From contig CM068313.1 in assembly GCA_034766995.1 (NCBI GenBank), positions 13,999,012 through 14,063,011 on the forward strand: a DNA stretch of 64,000 bases, given 5' to 3'. This DNA is from Acanthacorydalis orientalis (Eukaryota > Arthropoda > Insecta > Megaloptera > Corydalidae). This document shows, in pieces, positions 1 to 11,483 of this stretch. The first letter of the stretch is position 1. Each line of letters begins with the position of its first letter. The position numbers were made by a program, and so were the translations under genes. The notes beneath the pieces were generated by a model. The model was not told the origin of the DNA and searched no databases. It was given only the letters and a program-made list of their open reading frames with translations.

Positions 1-1514
1 TAACTCTGTTCTATATTAAAATATTTTTTCGTCGTTTTAAAATTTTAAAGTACCAAACTTAAGAATTAAAAACACTATACATCTTGGTCAAGTAGTTGGT
101 ATAACCTCACAAAGCAGTAGTGAACATGATGGTGTCCAAAAAGCAGTATATTTGGCACTGCATACTTTTCGCATTCTAATTGAAAAGAAATGCTATCGAG
201 GCCGCAAGAATGATTTGTTCAGCTTTGAAGGAAGGTGTTATAATACATAAATCATACAAAAAATACTAAAACAGTAGAAAAGGTCCGAAAATATATTGAC
301 GATTTTATCAACTCCAAACCGTTCTCGTTTTTTTGACAAGGAATTCGTCAATTACCTGACATGGAACAAAGTTATATATATAATGGAAGAAATTTTGAGG
401 ATTGAAATGTATTCCATTTTTCCATAAATATTTGTTTCCTATAAAAAAAGCACCGAATTAATTTGTCCGCCTAATATATTATACAATAGAAGACAACTAA
501 AAAAATATATAAAAATATATTAAATAAATTAATACACAATATACGGCGATTTTTCAAGAAGCGTTGCACAACAACTACATAATTCCCAAAGAAAACTATT
601 TTTTCATAGAAAAAGTACCAAGATTCAAACACTCGTTACAGATAATTATTAAAAATTGTACCCTTTTTATTTGTTTCATAGATACGTCAAACTTATACTG
701 GGTTCCAGAATAATTTTCAATTAGTAATATATTCGTTGTTTTAATTTAATTAAAAAGATACGATAAGAAAGTAAATAGGTTATGGTATCAACAACTGTTC
801 TTGATAAATATACACTTATAAATTTAAATTCTAATAATTTATATTTATTAAGAACTATTAATACGAATGATTAACAAACATACTTGGTATATATAACTTA
901 TAAAATGCAATTTGCAATTCATAACAAAGTATTTATTTAATCTTTTTTACATACACAAATATTAAATAAAATGAAAAATATATATTTATAATCATACTTA
1001 TTTTTTAAAATATATATGAAATGTATTAATGTCTTTTTGCTGACTTTATAGCAATATATTCGTTATTTAGCTAAACTTTTAGGAAAATAATTCCAAATAT
1101 TTGTTATATGAACTAGGAATTCCAAATTAAAAATTTATTACATACAAAAATACGATAAAATCTTTAAGAAAAGAAAAATTATTGATTATAAACAAAATTA
1201 AACTCGCTGAAGAAGTGTATCACAGTTATTAAATCAACACTATTATAAAAATATGAAGAAAAAAAAACCTGTAAATAGAGGAATGGTGTCTCTTCACTCT
1301 CATCAAATCGTATATTTTTGAAACATTTAAGAATATTTTTTTACCTGAATGAAGACGGACTCAGTTGTATAATATAATTCTAATAGCATATTCACCATTT
1401 TTATAAATATGTCAGGAACAATATGAATGTTTTTTTCTAATAGAAAAATAAACTGTAAAATAATAAATACCTTTGTATTTATATGTAAGTATATACACGT
1501 ACATATAGAGAAGA

Positions 1515-1547
<33 letters not shown>

Positions 1548-1657
1548 TTATAAAAAATATTTTTTCCATCAAACTTTTAAAATGTTAATTTAAAATGACT
1601 TCTTATCATCTATCCATACGTACATGGATATACACATACGTGGTTGTTTTATATTTA

Positions 1658-1724
<67 letters not shown>

Positions 1725-2176
1725 GAACATGTATGTAATAAGTGTGTGTAAAAAATGTAGATGTATGTATATTTTACTATCGATAAGATTTTTCTTTTAA
1801 TGGTTATCAGTGAACTGAAAAATTTAATAATAATATTTATTTAACAATTATCATATCAACTGTTATAACATTTACAAGAGACATCTCTAAATAGAAGATT
1901 AAAAATACAAATAAATATTTTAAACGTATAATCAATGACTGAAAATACAAATCTGGTCACTAGTAGCAGTATTTGCTGGAAAATGATATTATTTTGTTAG
2001 GAATTTATCTTCATCAATAATTCTGTTTCATTCACTACATAAATATAAGTTTTTTTTTATTTATTTGTATAAAGTCGATGAGTAAATAGAATGAATGATA
2101 TTCATATTGTAGTACTAAATTACAATCATATTATATATTTAATAAATTGATACTTTTAAACTTTTTTTATTTAATA
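1..2176. other. AT-rich noncoding flank with microsatellites
   Basis: No convincing gene is visible on either strand. The sequence is dominated by A/T homopolymer runs and includes a short TA array near 1514-1540 and a long one at 1660-1723. A lone TATCGATA palindrome occurs at 1778-1785 but without the CpG-bearing context seen at 5 kb. The only open frames are short and are partly created by TA repeats. Confidence 0.6.
1660..1723. repeat. (TA)n microsatellite, about 64 bp
   Basis: Uninterrupted alternating TA. It is followed by TG-containing sequence (gtatgtaataagtgtgtg), a common decay product at the edges of these arrays. Confidence 0.95.
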
Positions 2177-2385
2177 TTGTTTTGGTACTGTGGCTATAAC
2201 ACATATTCACAAATGAATTTTTCGCTAATCACAATTTTCACTTGTCATAAAATCAGAAAACTTCTTATCAAAACTGTTTAATAATTGATTGTTGATCAAT
2301 CAAAAATGATAAATAATAAATTATTGAACAATCAATTGTGTGTAAAAAATTTATTTCTGAAACTTTTTTTATTCGTATTAATGTA
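2177..2385. mobile_element. Long-TIR MITE copy A (short form)
   Basis: Starts with a diverged terminus (TTTTGGTACTGTGGC) and ends with the complementary arm, joined through an inverted stretch around aattgattgttgatcaatc. The central gene-proximal part of the consensus (the block with the CAGAGCGCTAAG motif) is absent, so this is a deleted form that could fold almost end to end. Confidence 0.6.
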
Positions 2386-2611
2386 TACTGGAGACACCAT
2401 TATAAAAAGCCGTATGATTCTAATAATCGATTGGCAATAAAACGTTCAAAAACTGGAATTTTGAAATAATACGATTCTTTTTCGTAAAAAATGCTTAAAA
2501 AATAACAAATTCTATAATTTTAATAATGTACATATATGCTATTTAAATTTATATACTTAAGGAAATGATTTCGACAAAAAATAACTAAATATCATTATTT
2601 TATGAAACACT

Positions 2612-2613
<2 letters not shown>

Positions 2614-2684
<71 letters not shown>
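2614..2684. repeat. (TA)n microsatellite, about 71 bp
   Basis: Pure TA run followed by a (TATG/TGTG) tail. It produces a meaningless Ile-Tyr repeat frame on translation. Confidence 0.95.
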
Positions 2685-2694
<10 letters not shown>

Positions 2695-2865
2695 ATGTGT
2701 GAATGTATGTGTGAACCTATATGCGTGTTTTGTACCAAAATTTACAGTCATTTAAAAAGTTTAATGCAAGCTGTAATAATAAAGAGGAAAAACATAATCC
2801 ACATTTATCTATATTAATGGATTTATGATAAATGCAAGTGGAAAAACCTACATATACAAACATTC

Positions 2866-3343
<478 letters not shown>

Positions 3344-3686
3344 CAGATAGATAGATATAGATAAATAGATTTAGACTTAAGAAAAGTCCTTCATTTGGGG
3401 TCTCATATTACCTCTAATTTAGGTCTAGATCAGTTTTGGAAAAAAAATCTCTCTTTTAACATGCCACCCTTCATATCATAAAAATTTCCACAATCAAATT
3501 TAAAACTTTTATTTTAAACTCTTATTTCTCTCGGAGTTTAGATATTTTTTAATTACTTAATAGCCATCACAAATAAAATGAAATTATTATAATTAAAAGT
3601 AGTTAAGTTTTTAAAAAGTTAATATTTTTTAATATCAACAAAACAATCGTAAGAAATCAAATAAGAAAAATGCATTTACATCAGTA

Positions 3687-3712
3687 ATATATATATATAT
3701 ATATATATACAT

Positions 3713-3790
<78 letters not shown>
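3687..3790. repeat. Compound (TA)n/(CATA)n/(GA)n microsatellite
   Basis: TA arrays broken by ACATAC units lead into a pure (AG)10 run at 3771-3790. The same TA-to-GA order recurs at 29199-29296 and 56046-56130, so the compound structure has arisen or spread more than once. Confidence 0.9.
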
Positions 3791-3897
3791 TTTTGTATTT
3801 TCAAAAAATTACTAACATTAAACAATTCTTACTAATAAAATTTTCGGAAAATTTATATCTAAAAAAGTGAAAAAACTTAATCATAGTTTGACCAAAT

Positions 3898-3898
<1 letters not shown>

Positions 3899-3932
<34 letters not shown>

Positions 3933-4278
3933 CTTTTCTTTGCATTATATCAACACTTACCTTTTCACAAAGTCTTACAACAATTCATGAAAAGTTTAAT
4001 AAAATATCTTGCATGATTATAAAAATGAACATGATAACAAAAACATAGAAAATATAAATAAATAATAGTCTTTCTATGTTTATATTTGAGCTTTATCTCG
4101 CAAATATTGACATTGAAATAGCAATTTTCTTTAAACTCTCATCACATAAACGTGTGCCTGCTGATTATGTTTGCAAGCCAAATAAACAAGTACTAATTAC
4201 ATACATACATAAATTTTGTCATTGTTAGCTAATGTTTACAGTGCGAATTTTTCTCTTCTTCATAAATTTTAATATTTG

Positions 4279-4335
<57 letters not shown>
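3899..4335. repeat. Two (TA)n arrays
   Basis: TA arrays at about 3899-3930 and 4284-4335 with ordinary AT-rich sequence between. On the minus strand a possible splice donor (aaag|gtaagtgtt) lies at 3961/3960 between them, which could belong to the leftward gene proposed at 4.64-5.34 kb. Confidence 0.85.
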
Positions 4336-4336
<1 letters not shown>

Positions 4337-4639
4337 CTTTTTTAGGTGACTTATAGTAAGTTATTGACACAAATTAATTATAACTATGATCAAATTTAAC
4401 TACATATCAATCATTTAGTTGTAATTTAAAATTTAACGTTCAAACTTTTACATATTTTTTTAAACGTTTCAAGATCTTTTACAATAATTAGGATAATTAT
4501 ATTGTTTTATAAAAATAAATACAATAATATTCATATCAATATCTTAAAAAATGTCTCATTCTAATAATAAATTATACATAGTCACACATTTAAAATAAAT
4601 AAGAAATGAATGTATATAAATATATGTATATTAAAAAAG

Positions 4640-5340
4640 ATACTAACCATGTTTGAAAAAATGTTCCAAATTCACACTAATGTAAATATGTAGAAATAAA
4701 CAAAACAATAAATACATTCATATACACGTGAAAAAATATTTATAACGTCGAAACACGGAAAATTCACAACGACTTTTCACGCACACAAACGATTTAGATT
4801 GTTTAGAATGTGAAAAGAGAATAATTATAGGAAATGAATTGGATTTCGAACGCGCTGTAAAAGTAGATCGCGCGCGAATAATTCAAATTCGTCGACAATT
4901 GACACACGCGAAACGATCGTTGCCAACTAGGATAGACTAACTAGTCGGCCGGCCAAGTCCGACAGTGAGTAAATGACTAACTGACTGGCTAGCAAGCTGG
5001 CTGAGCACCTTCTACTGTGGCGGCGATCAAGGCGCTATTGGCTTCCGCGCGATGCTCACTTGTTTCCAACAACTGACGTTTTCGGCATAGATCGTAAGAC
5101 TTTTAACGTGCGCTTGGGTGGATGGCTACGTGTACGTAATGTATGTGCATGTGTGTCGCCGTTCGTGTGTGTGTGTGTACGATGGCACGATGTGCAAGGG
5201 AGAGTCGCGTTCTTGGATAAGTGTGCGAATAGATGTGTACGTTTCTATCGATAGATCTTTGCGATGGCAGGGTCCACTACAAGAAATGCACGGGCGCACA
5301 GCAAGAGATATCATACGTAGATTCATCTGACAAGCTAAAA
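4640..5340 (-). promoter_or_regulatory. CpG-bearing promoter-like island, probably leftward
   Basis: This 700-bp block stands out from its surroundings by abundant CpG dinucleotides (gatcgcgcgcg, cggccggcc, gcgcgatgc). It carries a perfect DRE palindrome TATCGATA at 5246-5253, the DREF binding site typical of insect housekeeping promoters, and several TCAGTT-type initiator matches near 4975-4985 when read on the minus strand. Read leftwards, the sequence looks like an untranslated leader ending in AAACATG followed at once by GTTAGTA (4650-4642), which could be a start codon next to a splice donor. Another donor-like site lies at 3961. No coding exon was found inside the window. Direction and transcription start are inference; a bidirectional promoter is possible. 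Confidence 0.5.
5246..5253. promoter_or_regulatory. DRE (DREF-site) palindrome TATCGATA
   Basis: Exact match to the DNA replication-related element, embedded in the larger perfect palindrome TCTATCGATAGA, inside the CpG-bearing island. Known as a core promoter element in insects. Confidence 0.55.
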
Positions 5341-5514
5341 ATAAACGATCGACACTCTTATCAGTTATTAAATAGATAAAAATGGAAAAATCGTCGGTAA
5401 TATACTTTATATAAATGAAATACCTCCAATATCATAAACACCTTCTTTAAAAAATACAAATACTTTCTGCTTAAAATGTGAAATAATCACTTTAGTAAAT
5501 ATTTTTTCATCGCA

Positions 5515-5645
5515 CAAGCCAGAAAAAAATCCTTATGAATAATTTCGAATAAATTATTCATTTTTACATTTTAGTCGCTGCTTCGATGGCGATTTCATTA
5601 CTTTCAAACCGTCAGATAAGCTACAAAAAATCTTTTCCTTGGACA
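5515..5645. mobile_element. Decayed left half-copy B of the long-TIR MITE
   Basis: Matches the inner part of the left arm: aataaattattcattttt, then a cttcgatggcgatttcatta block, then a cagataagctacaaaaaatc block corresponding to the end of the arm. The outer terminus is not recognisable. Confidence 0.4.
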
Positions 5646-6046
5646 ATCCATCCATATGTACTAACCTATTAAGATATATAAAACATTTACCAATCTATCA
5701 CGATATCAATCCACCAGTACACAAAAATTAGACATTTATAAAATATTTTTGTTGAGATTTTTTTATACTTTGAAAGAGAAAAAGATTCTTTGTGGAATGG
5801 AATCTAACCTTAACGACAGAATTGTATTGTGGAAGATGTTACCTTGTAAAGTATGTTTTTACATAATTATAGCTCATAATTGTATATATTTTTTACAATT
5901 ATTTTCAAGTTATTAATTCATATAGAAAGATAAGTTTTATTAATATAACAGAACAGATGATCGCAATAAAAATGGTTCTAAAAAAATTAAATTCTGATAA
6001 TTAGATTCAGAAAAAAAATCTTATTGATGAAAGAACAATTTATTGA

Positions 6047-6832
6047 CATATAGTGTTTTGGCATTGTGAATAGTCAATTTTATAAATCCATTTTTCACTT
6101 GCTCACAAGAGCAAGTGAAAAAATCAGATACTTTTTTGATTTGTATCAAAAAAAGTATCTGATCAAAAATGTTGAATAATTGATCTTTTATCTTTTATAA
6201 ATGAATTATTTTCTCATCAAAAAAAACAATTATTTTTTTCTATTCAAAAATACTCAATAAATGATTAGTGATCAAGTTTGATTGTTGCTTATGGGGATTT
6301 CAATGGCAATTCCGTCATCCTCCGAGCGCTAAGTAACAGATAAATCTCTCTACGACAAAAACAAATGTTATGCATCTAATGCTCTGAGCAGTCCCTTAGC
6401 CATACTGTCATATTAGAGGAAATGAATACAATTTTTGAAGGGCAAAATTATTTTATGTGAAAATTGTTGGGGGTTACGATGAAAACGCACTCATAGAAAT
6501 GATTTTTTTGGAGCATAGAAACATTTTTAATCATCAAGGTAAACCCATCAGGAAAATTCTCCCAATGATTTCCCATGATTTCAAATCTCAGATTTTATTA
6601 GATGGGACAAACAGAGCAACCATGGGGGCAATGACCCTCTATCGTATCCCTGACTACAGACCTGGATCTGAGACTGAGCTCGTTATCGAAATGCATGCAA
6701 GTAAGAATGAAAAATAATCAATAATCTTTTATTGAACATCTTTGATCAGAAAAAAATATAGTAATTTAAGTAAGGCGAAAATAATTTATTCGTGAAATTA
6801 AATTTAACTTTAGTATCAATACTGCATTGTGA
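6047..6832. mobile_element. Long-TIR MITE copy C, interrupted by a 284-bp insert
   Basis: The left arm runs from a TATAGTGTTTTGGCATTGTG terminus to the CCGAGCGCTAAG block near 6330. The right arm begins at about 6370 (gcatctaatgctctgag), is interrupted at 6390, resumes at 6674 (gagctcgttatcgaaatgca) and ends near 6830 (tactgcattgtg). The left arm contains two extra back-to-back hairpins at 6091-6163. Among the copies in the window this is the most complex internally. Confidence 0.65.
6390..6673. mobile_element. Unidentified 284-bp insertion inside copy C
   Basis: A block of visibly higher GC content interrupts the right arm of copy C. CTGAGC stands just before it (6384-6389) and again at its end (6674-6679), consistent with a 6-bp target-site duplication. 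It supplies most of an open frame on the + strand (6457-6717, 86 codons, beginning at GTG and ending in the MITE arm). I recognise neither this peptide nor the reverse strand. It has no obvious terminal repeats or poly(A). It could be a short SINE-like element, a truncated retrotransposon piece or captured DNA. Confidence 0.5.
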
Positions 6833-7471
6833 TTTTTTTATCATTTGTGACTGTTGCTTATTTACATTTTGATAATGATACTATTATATTCAGTGCGATA
6901 ATGTTCCAGGAATTCTAAGATAAAACAAATATCAAATTAGACAGTGAGAACAGATATTCGGTAGGAGTTCATTTGAAGGATTTTTTAAGCTTTGGTATGA
7001 ATATCGTTGTTGGAAATTGTAGTAGCTCTAGTATACGTTTTCTCCTTTGAGATCATACATACGATTTCAATGTTATCGACAGTCGTAATTGTTCTCTCAC
7101 GACGTAGTCAGTAATGAAGACAAGCCGCCGACTTTCTTTAAGATTGCAACGATATTTTATATTATCATCAAATAACATGCTATTGATCTACTTATCAAGT
7201 AGATTAAATTAGAGAAACAGGAAATCATACGACCGCAACTGGTAACTGAAACTATTCGTTTTTTTTGTCCGAGTCGTTATTTATTTAACACCAACGTATA
7301 TTTAATTCGAAGGCTTTATAGATTATTAGTTATTATATAACTAGTAATTTATAAATATAAGGAGTTTTATTTATAAAAAAAGTATATCTATTTGTCAGTT
7401 CATTCGCAAGCAGTTGTAACATGTGATGCAAATGTTGTTTTCCTTTCAGTTAAAATTATAATGTCAATTAT

Positions 7472-7493
7472 TACACACACACACACACATACA

Positions 7494-7543
<50 letters not shown>

Positions 7544-7561
7544 CATATATATATATATATA
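7472..7561. repeat. Compound (CA)n/(TA)n microsatellite
   Basis: A (CA)9 run at 7472-7489 followed by TA arrays at about 7497-7539 and 7546-7561, split by tacatacatat. Confidence 0.9.
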
Positions 7562-7648
7562 GTATTAACGAAAGTTATGAATTTTTTACTAAAAAAACGG
7601 ATTATTTTTTAAATTATATTTTTGTACACAAAATCCTTTTCATGTGCT

Positions 7649-7790
7649 AAAATACGATTTTAATGGTCGATTTTCATTATTTTGTAATCTTTCTTTAATT
7701 TTAAGCAAACAAAATCAAAAATTTAATGAAAAACAACGAAAATAGGTCGTGATTTTTTGATGTCCAAAACTTAAAAAAATTTAAATTCAC
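7649..7790 (+). repeat. Direct repeat, copy 1
   Basis: Begins with aaaatacgattttaatggtcg and shares the following tttctttaattttaagcaaa block and flanking sequence with the copy at 8000-8125. The copies are about 350 bp apart and diverged by small indels. Not recognised as a named element. Confidence 0.6.
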
Positions 7791-7999
7791 TCTAAATTAT
7801 TTTTTTTTGTTACAAATCGATCATGTAGTATGAAAATAATAATTTTCCAGTAAAAATAATACCGGTTATTAGAAAATACAATTTTTATAGCCGAACATTA
7901 ATTTTAGATAATTTTCATTTTTCTCCTAAGAACATCAAAATAAGAAAAGAATAATTTATTATTATTCAAGTGAGACAATTAGATGCAAATTTTATAATG

Positions 8000-8125
8000 A
8001 AAATACGATTTAATGGTCGATTTTCATTGTTTTGTAACGGTTCTTTAATTTTAAGCAAAAAAAAATCGATTTTGAAAATTTGAGATTTTTTAATGCTATG
8101 AAAACTTAATAATTTGGACTGCATT
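8000..8125 (+). repeat. Direct repeat, copy 2
   Basis: Second copy of the 7649 unit, in the same orientation, with an extra acggt before the ttctttaattttaagcaa block. The match fades after the aaaacttaa segment. Confidence 0.6.
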
Positions 8126-9894
8126 ACAATCTTAAACTCTAGAACTAATTTTTCTTCTATATACGCTTTCAGAAAGATACTAATGCAAGGAATCAAAGCT
8201 GTATCATAATCTGTTCGCACGTTTGCTTACTATTAGCTGTTAGCTTATTATATTAATGCTCGATATAACACGGTTCGACAATATTTTATTTTCATGTAAT
8301 ATTATTTAATAATCTACTTTCTTGGCTCATAAAACATGTATATATATATATATACAGTGAGAAAGATTTTTTCAATATAATGGTGTGTTAAAAAATGTTC
8401 ATACCAAATAAGAATTAAATACTATTACTGTATAACAATTTCTAATTATAAAATTAGTCATGCACATATACATGCCTACTCGTATACTTAATTATAAAAA
8501 AAAATATTTTTTTTTATAAATACATGTCAATACTGCATTCTACTTCCCATTTTTATCAATCCTGTAATAAATTCATACCTATCCGGATTTTTGTGGTTTT
8601 ATAGTTTAATGCTCGGTCAGTTTCAAGATAACAAATATATGTTAATATATATTATGTTTTGAAACGCATTATAATACTATAAATAATTGCGTTTAAATTT
8701 TCCTTGTCGATTTAGAAATTATTGCGATTATTGATATCACATTACATAAATTGTAGCATGATAAATCATTTAAAAATAACAAAAAAGCCATGAATGACAC
8801 TACAAAAATGTTTGTGGTTGGAAATTTTTGTAGTTTAAATGACAGTATTAATCATTACTGTTGATTCATTAATTGATACAAATCTATAATTGATTTATGG
8901 TATTTAAAATGTTTAAAAAATTATATGCAGAATACAAGTTGTAAATTAAAATTTACTGAAAAAATCTTATATTTTAATGAGAAGGTACTTTGTATCATAT
9001 GTATAATTTTTTTTAGTAAAAATATAATTGTCTTAATTCCTCTGTGTTCTTAATTACTTCAGTACTTAATTTATAATCTTTAAAATCAGACTGAGATACA
9101 AATGAAATTTACAACGAATAATCGACTTCTTATTCAATATCTCGACTTCTTATTGAAAAGAAAAAAAAAACTTACTACAGAAAAAAAAATATTTATTTAC
9201 ATTTTCACTATGACATTTAATCTTAATAATTATTAATTATTACATTATTATTTAATATAATTATTATTTAATTATTTTTTATCGTTATGTTGTTCGTTAT
9301 TTTAAATTACTCGAGTTTTAATTTATACAACTAGTTACAGCAAATGAACCATCTTCATGTAGATATCACCCTGATTTTTTTAATTACTTTCAATAACAAA
9401 TCTTAATTATGTTTAGAAATTATTGAAATAAATACGTTTGTAATTAAGCGACATTGTTTTAACATTACTGACATATTGAATCGGACTTAAATGTTTCTTC
9501 TCAAAATATGCAATCGTATCTCCTTACAATATCTGAGAAGATAAAAAAATATTTTATATGGTGTGACTGAGAGCTAAGTACAATCAATACCGATATCGCC
9601 GACAATTTACACATTATTGCTTTTTTTAAATATTTTCAGAATAAATACTATAACGTGATTATTTCTAATTATATTTACATTGGTTTAATCTTATCAATTT
9701 GCAATATAATCTTACTTCGGCTGATTTCGAGTGAACTTTGTATTAACAAACATGAAGTGGCATTTCATATATATATTTTTTAATTTCTCACTGTACACAT
9801 TTTGCAGTTTTCGTTGCATACACGTTATCTATTTCAAACTCTATTTTGTCTCTCGATAATAGATAAGTCAGTTAAAAAAATCTCGTCGATACAT

Positions 9895-9895
<1 letters not shown>

Positions 9896-9938
<43 letters not shown>
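9896..9938. repeat. (TA)n microsatellite with TG tail
   Basis: Pure TA of about 43 bp ending in gtttgtgtgtgtg. Confidence 0.9.
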
Positions 9939-9940
<2 letters not shown>

Positions 9941-10159
9941 TGTGTGTGTGTCTTACTCAAATACCTAAGTAATAAATATATGAATTATGTAATAAAAATT
10001 TACAAATCGATGATGTGTCACAAAATATACAACACAAACGTAGGTATAACATATAAAAACTTATAATTATTGGAAACGATTTCTTCTAATCTGAATGATA
10101 TTGCGGTTTATTTTTTTTATATTTTAATAACGATTTATAGCGAAGTCTGTCAAATATGC

Positions 10160-10345
10160 TAGTTATGAATAAAAGGGTATTTCGCAAGTGAACTCTATTT
10201 TCACTTGAGGAATCATAAATATTTTTCTAATCAAAAATGTTTAATAATTGACTATTAATCAATTCGGATTGTTGTTTCGTATTTCGATGGCAATCTGATT
10301 ATCTTCAGAGCGTTTTCTGTACCATGCTTCTCTGAGAATTCAATT
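10160..10345. mobile_element. Truncated long-TIR MITE copy D1
   Basis: A left arm (tttcgcaagtgaactctatt... through ttcgatggcaatctgattatcttcagagcg) runs directly into the start of a right arm (ttctgtaccatgcttctctgagaa) and stops. It therefore preserves the symmetric centre of the element but lacks the outer right arm. Confidence 0.55.
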
Positions 10346-10572
10346 TTTGTTGACGAATCTAAGGATTTGAATTTTAATATGGTTTAATTTTTAAATTGAA
10401 ATATTCATAATACAGTTCTCACACTGTGGCTAAATTCACTTTCGCAAATTAATTGCTACCTCTCATAAATCAAACATTTCTCTGATTAAAATTGTCAACG
10501 ATCGATTAACTATCTTGATGCTTGATTACGCACATTTGGAGGACTATACGATCAGTGGCTCAGAGGATGTTA

Positions 10573-10579
10573 GTGTGTG

Positions 10580-10626
<47 letters not shown>

Positions 10627-10653
10627 GTATATATATATATATACATTTGTATC
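10573..10653. repeat. (TA)n array at the centre of MITE copy D2
   Basis: Compound TG/TA array broken by ACATATAT and taaataaatg. It sits exactly where the two arms of copy D2 should meet, so it has replaced or expanded within the element's central loop. Confidence 0.8.
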
Positions 10654-10684
10654 TCTTTCTATTGAAATGCACATAAGTAGCAAT

Positions 10685-11483
10685 CAGAAACCACAATACT
10701 CAACAAAGCACAACAAATAGCGGGATATGCCGATAACTTAAACATCATGGGAAGATCTATACTTGCTATTAAAGAAGTCTTTGGACCTCTTGAGACCGCT
10801 GTAGCAGACATTGGCCATAGAATAAATGAGAATAAAACAAACTAATGCTACAAAGTAGAAGACGAAGGAGAAGATTAGATCAAAACCTCACCATCGATGA
10901 TTGCAATTTCGAGGTTGTAAACAATTTCACATACCTTGGTTCAAACATCATCAGTGAAAATGAAGAATCTCAAGAAGTTCAAAAACGAATATTAGTAGCA
11001 AATAGAACATATTTAGCGCTCTTTCCCATAGTGAAATTCAAAAATGTGCATAGGAAGACCAAAATCCGACTGTATAAAACCCTCATCCATACTATCATAT
11101 CTTATGGAGGTAAATCGTGGATCATGTCAGCTAAGACTGAAGAAATGTTGAGAAGGATATTTGTATCAGTAAATGATGGAGTCTGTAAGAAACCAAAACT
11201 ATCGGTCTTTATAAAAATGCTTCGCCTGCGATGTGCAGGTCACACTGAGCGGATGTCGGATTCAAGAGTACCAAAAAGGGCCTTGAATGAACAACCAGAC
11301 GGGAGAAGACCTGTGGGTAAATCAAGGCTCAGATGGATAAACAATATAGAGAAGGATGCAGTGGAACTGTTGGGAGTAAGGAACTGGAGAAGGACTGCCA
11401 GGAAGAGGGTTGTCTGGAGGCAGAAAATTGAGGAGGACAAGACTCGATTGGGGCTGTAGCGCCATCGAAGAAAAAGAAGATGA
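10685..11483 (+). pseudogene. 5'-truncated non-LTR retrotransposon reverse transcriptase
   Basis: The C-terminal part of a LINE-type reverse transcriptase. The first frame reads through a block equivalent to the catalytic YADD box, here YADN (IAGYADNLNIMG), so one catalytic Asp is changed. That frame stops at TAA 10843-10845. A frameshift there leads into the frame starting at ATG 10845, which stays open to 11459. It contains the thumb and C-terminal motifs of this family: FTYLGSNI, the KTKIRLYKTLIHT block followed by YGGKSW, LRLRCAGHTERM, GRRPVGKSRLRW and LGVRNWRRTARKR. After the stop comes a short A/G-rich tail (gaagaaaaagaagatga). AGCAAT flanks both sides (10679-10684 and 11484-11489), matching a target-site duplication. 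The element is a dead 5'-truncated copy nested in MITE D2. I did not assign the clade. Confidence 0.85.

Larger units (their letters stand above)
6833..10159. other. AT-rich noncoding stretch
   Basis: No gene is visible. It holds a CA/TA microsatellite at 7472-7561, a dispersed pair of direct repeats at 7649/8000, a short TA array near 8340-8355, a pure poly(A/T)-rich region at 9.1-9.3 kb and a TA array at 9896-9938. Confidence 0.6.

Noticed and set aside
2602..2817. Open frames rich in Ile-Tyr (also at 30356, 38360, 40613, 48341, 53476, 56163, 57205, 62158 and others)
   Set aside because: They are translations of (TA)n microsatellites with chance flanking codons and have no gene-like features.
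5060..5330. Three overlapping 64-70 codon frames on both strands in the CpG-bearing island
   Set aside because: High local GC lowers stop-codon frequency; the peptides resemble nothing and overlap antisense.
6457..6717. 86-codon frame as an independent gene
   Set aside because: It begins at GTG, runs from an inserted sequence into a MITE arm and has no splice or promoter support. It is kept only as part of the insert description.
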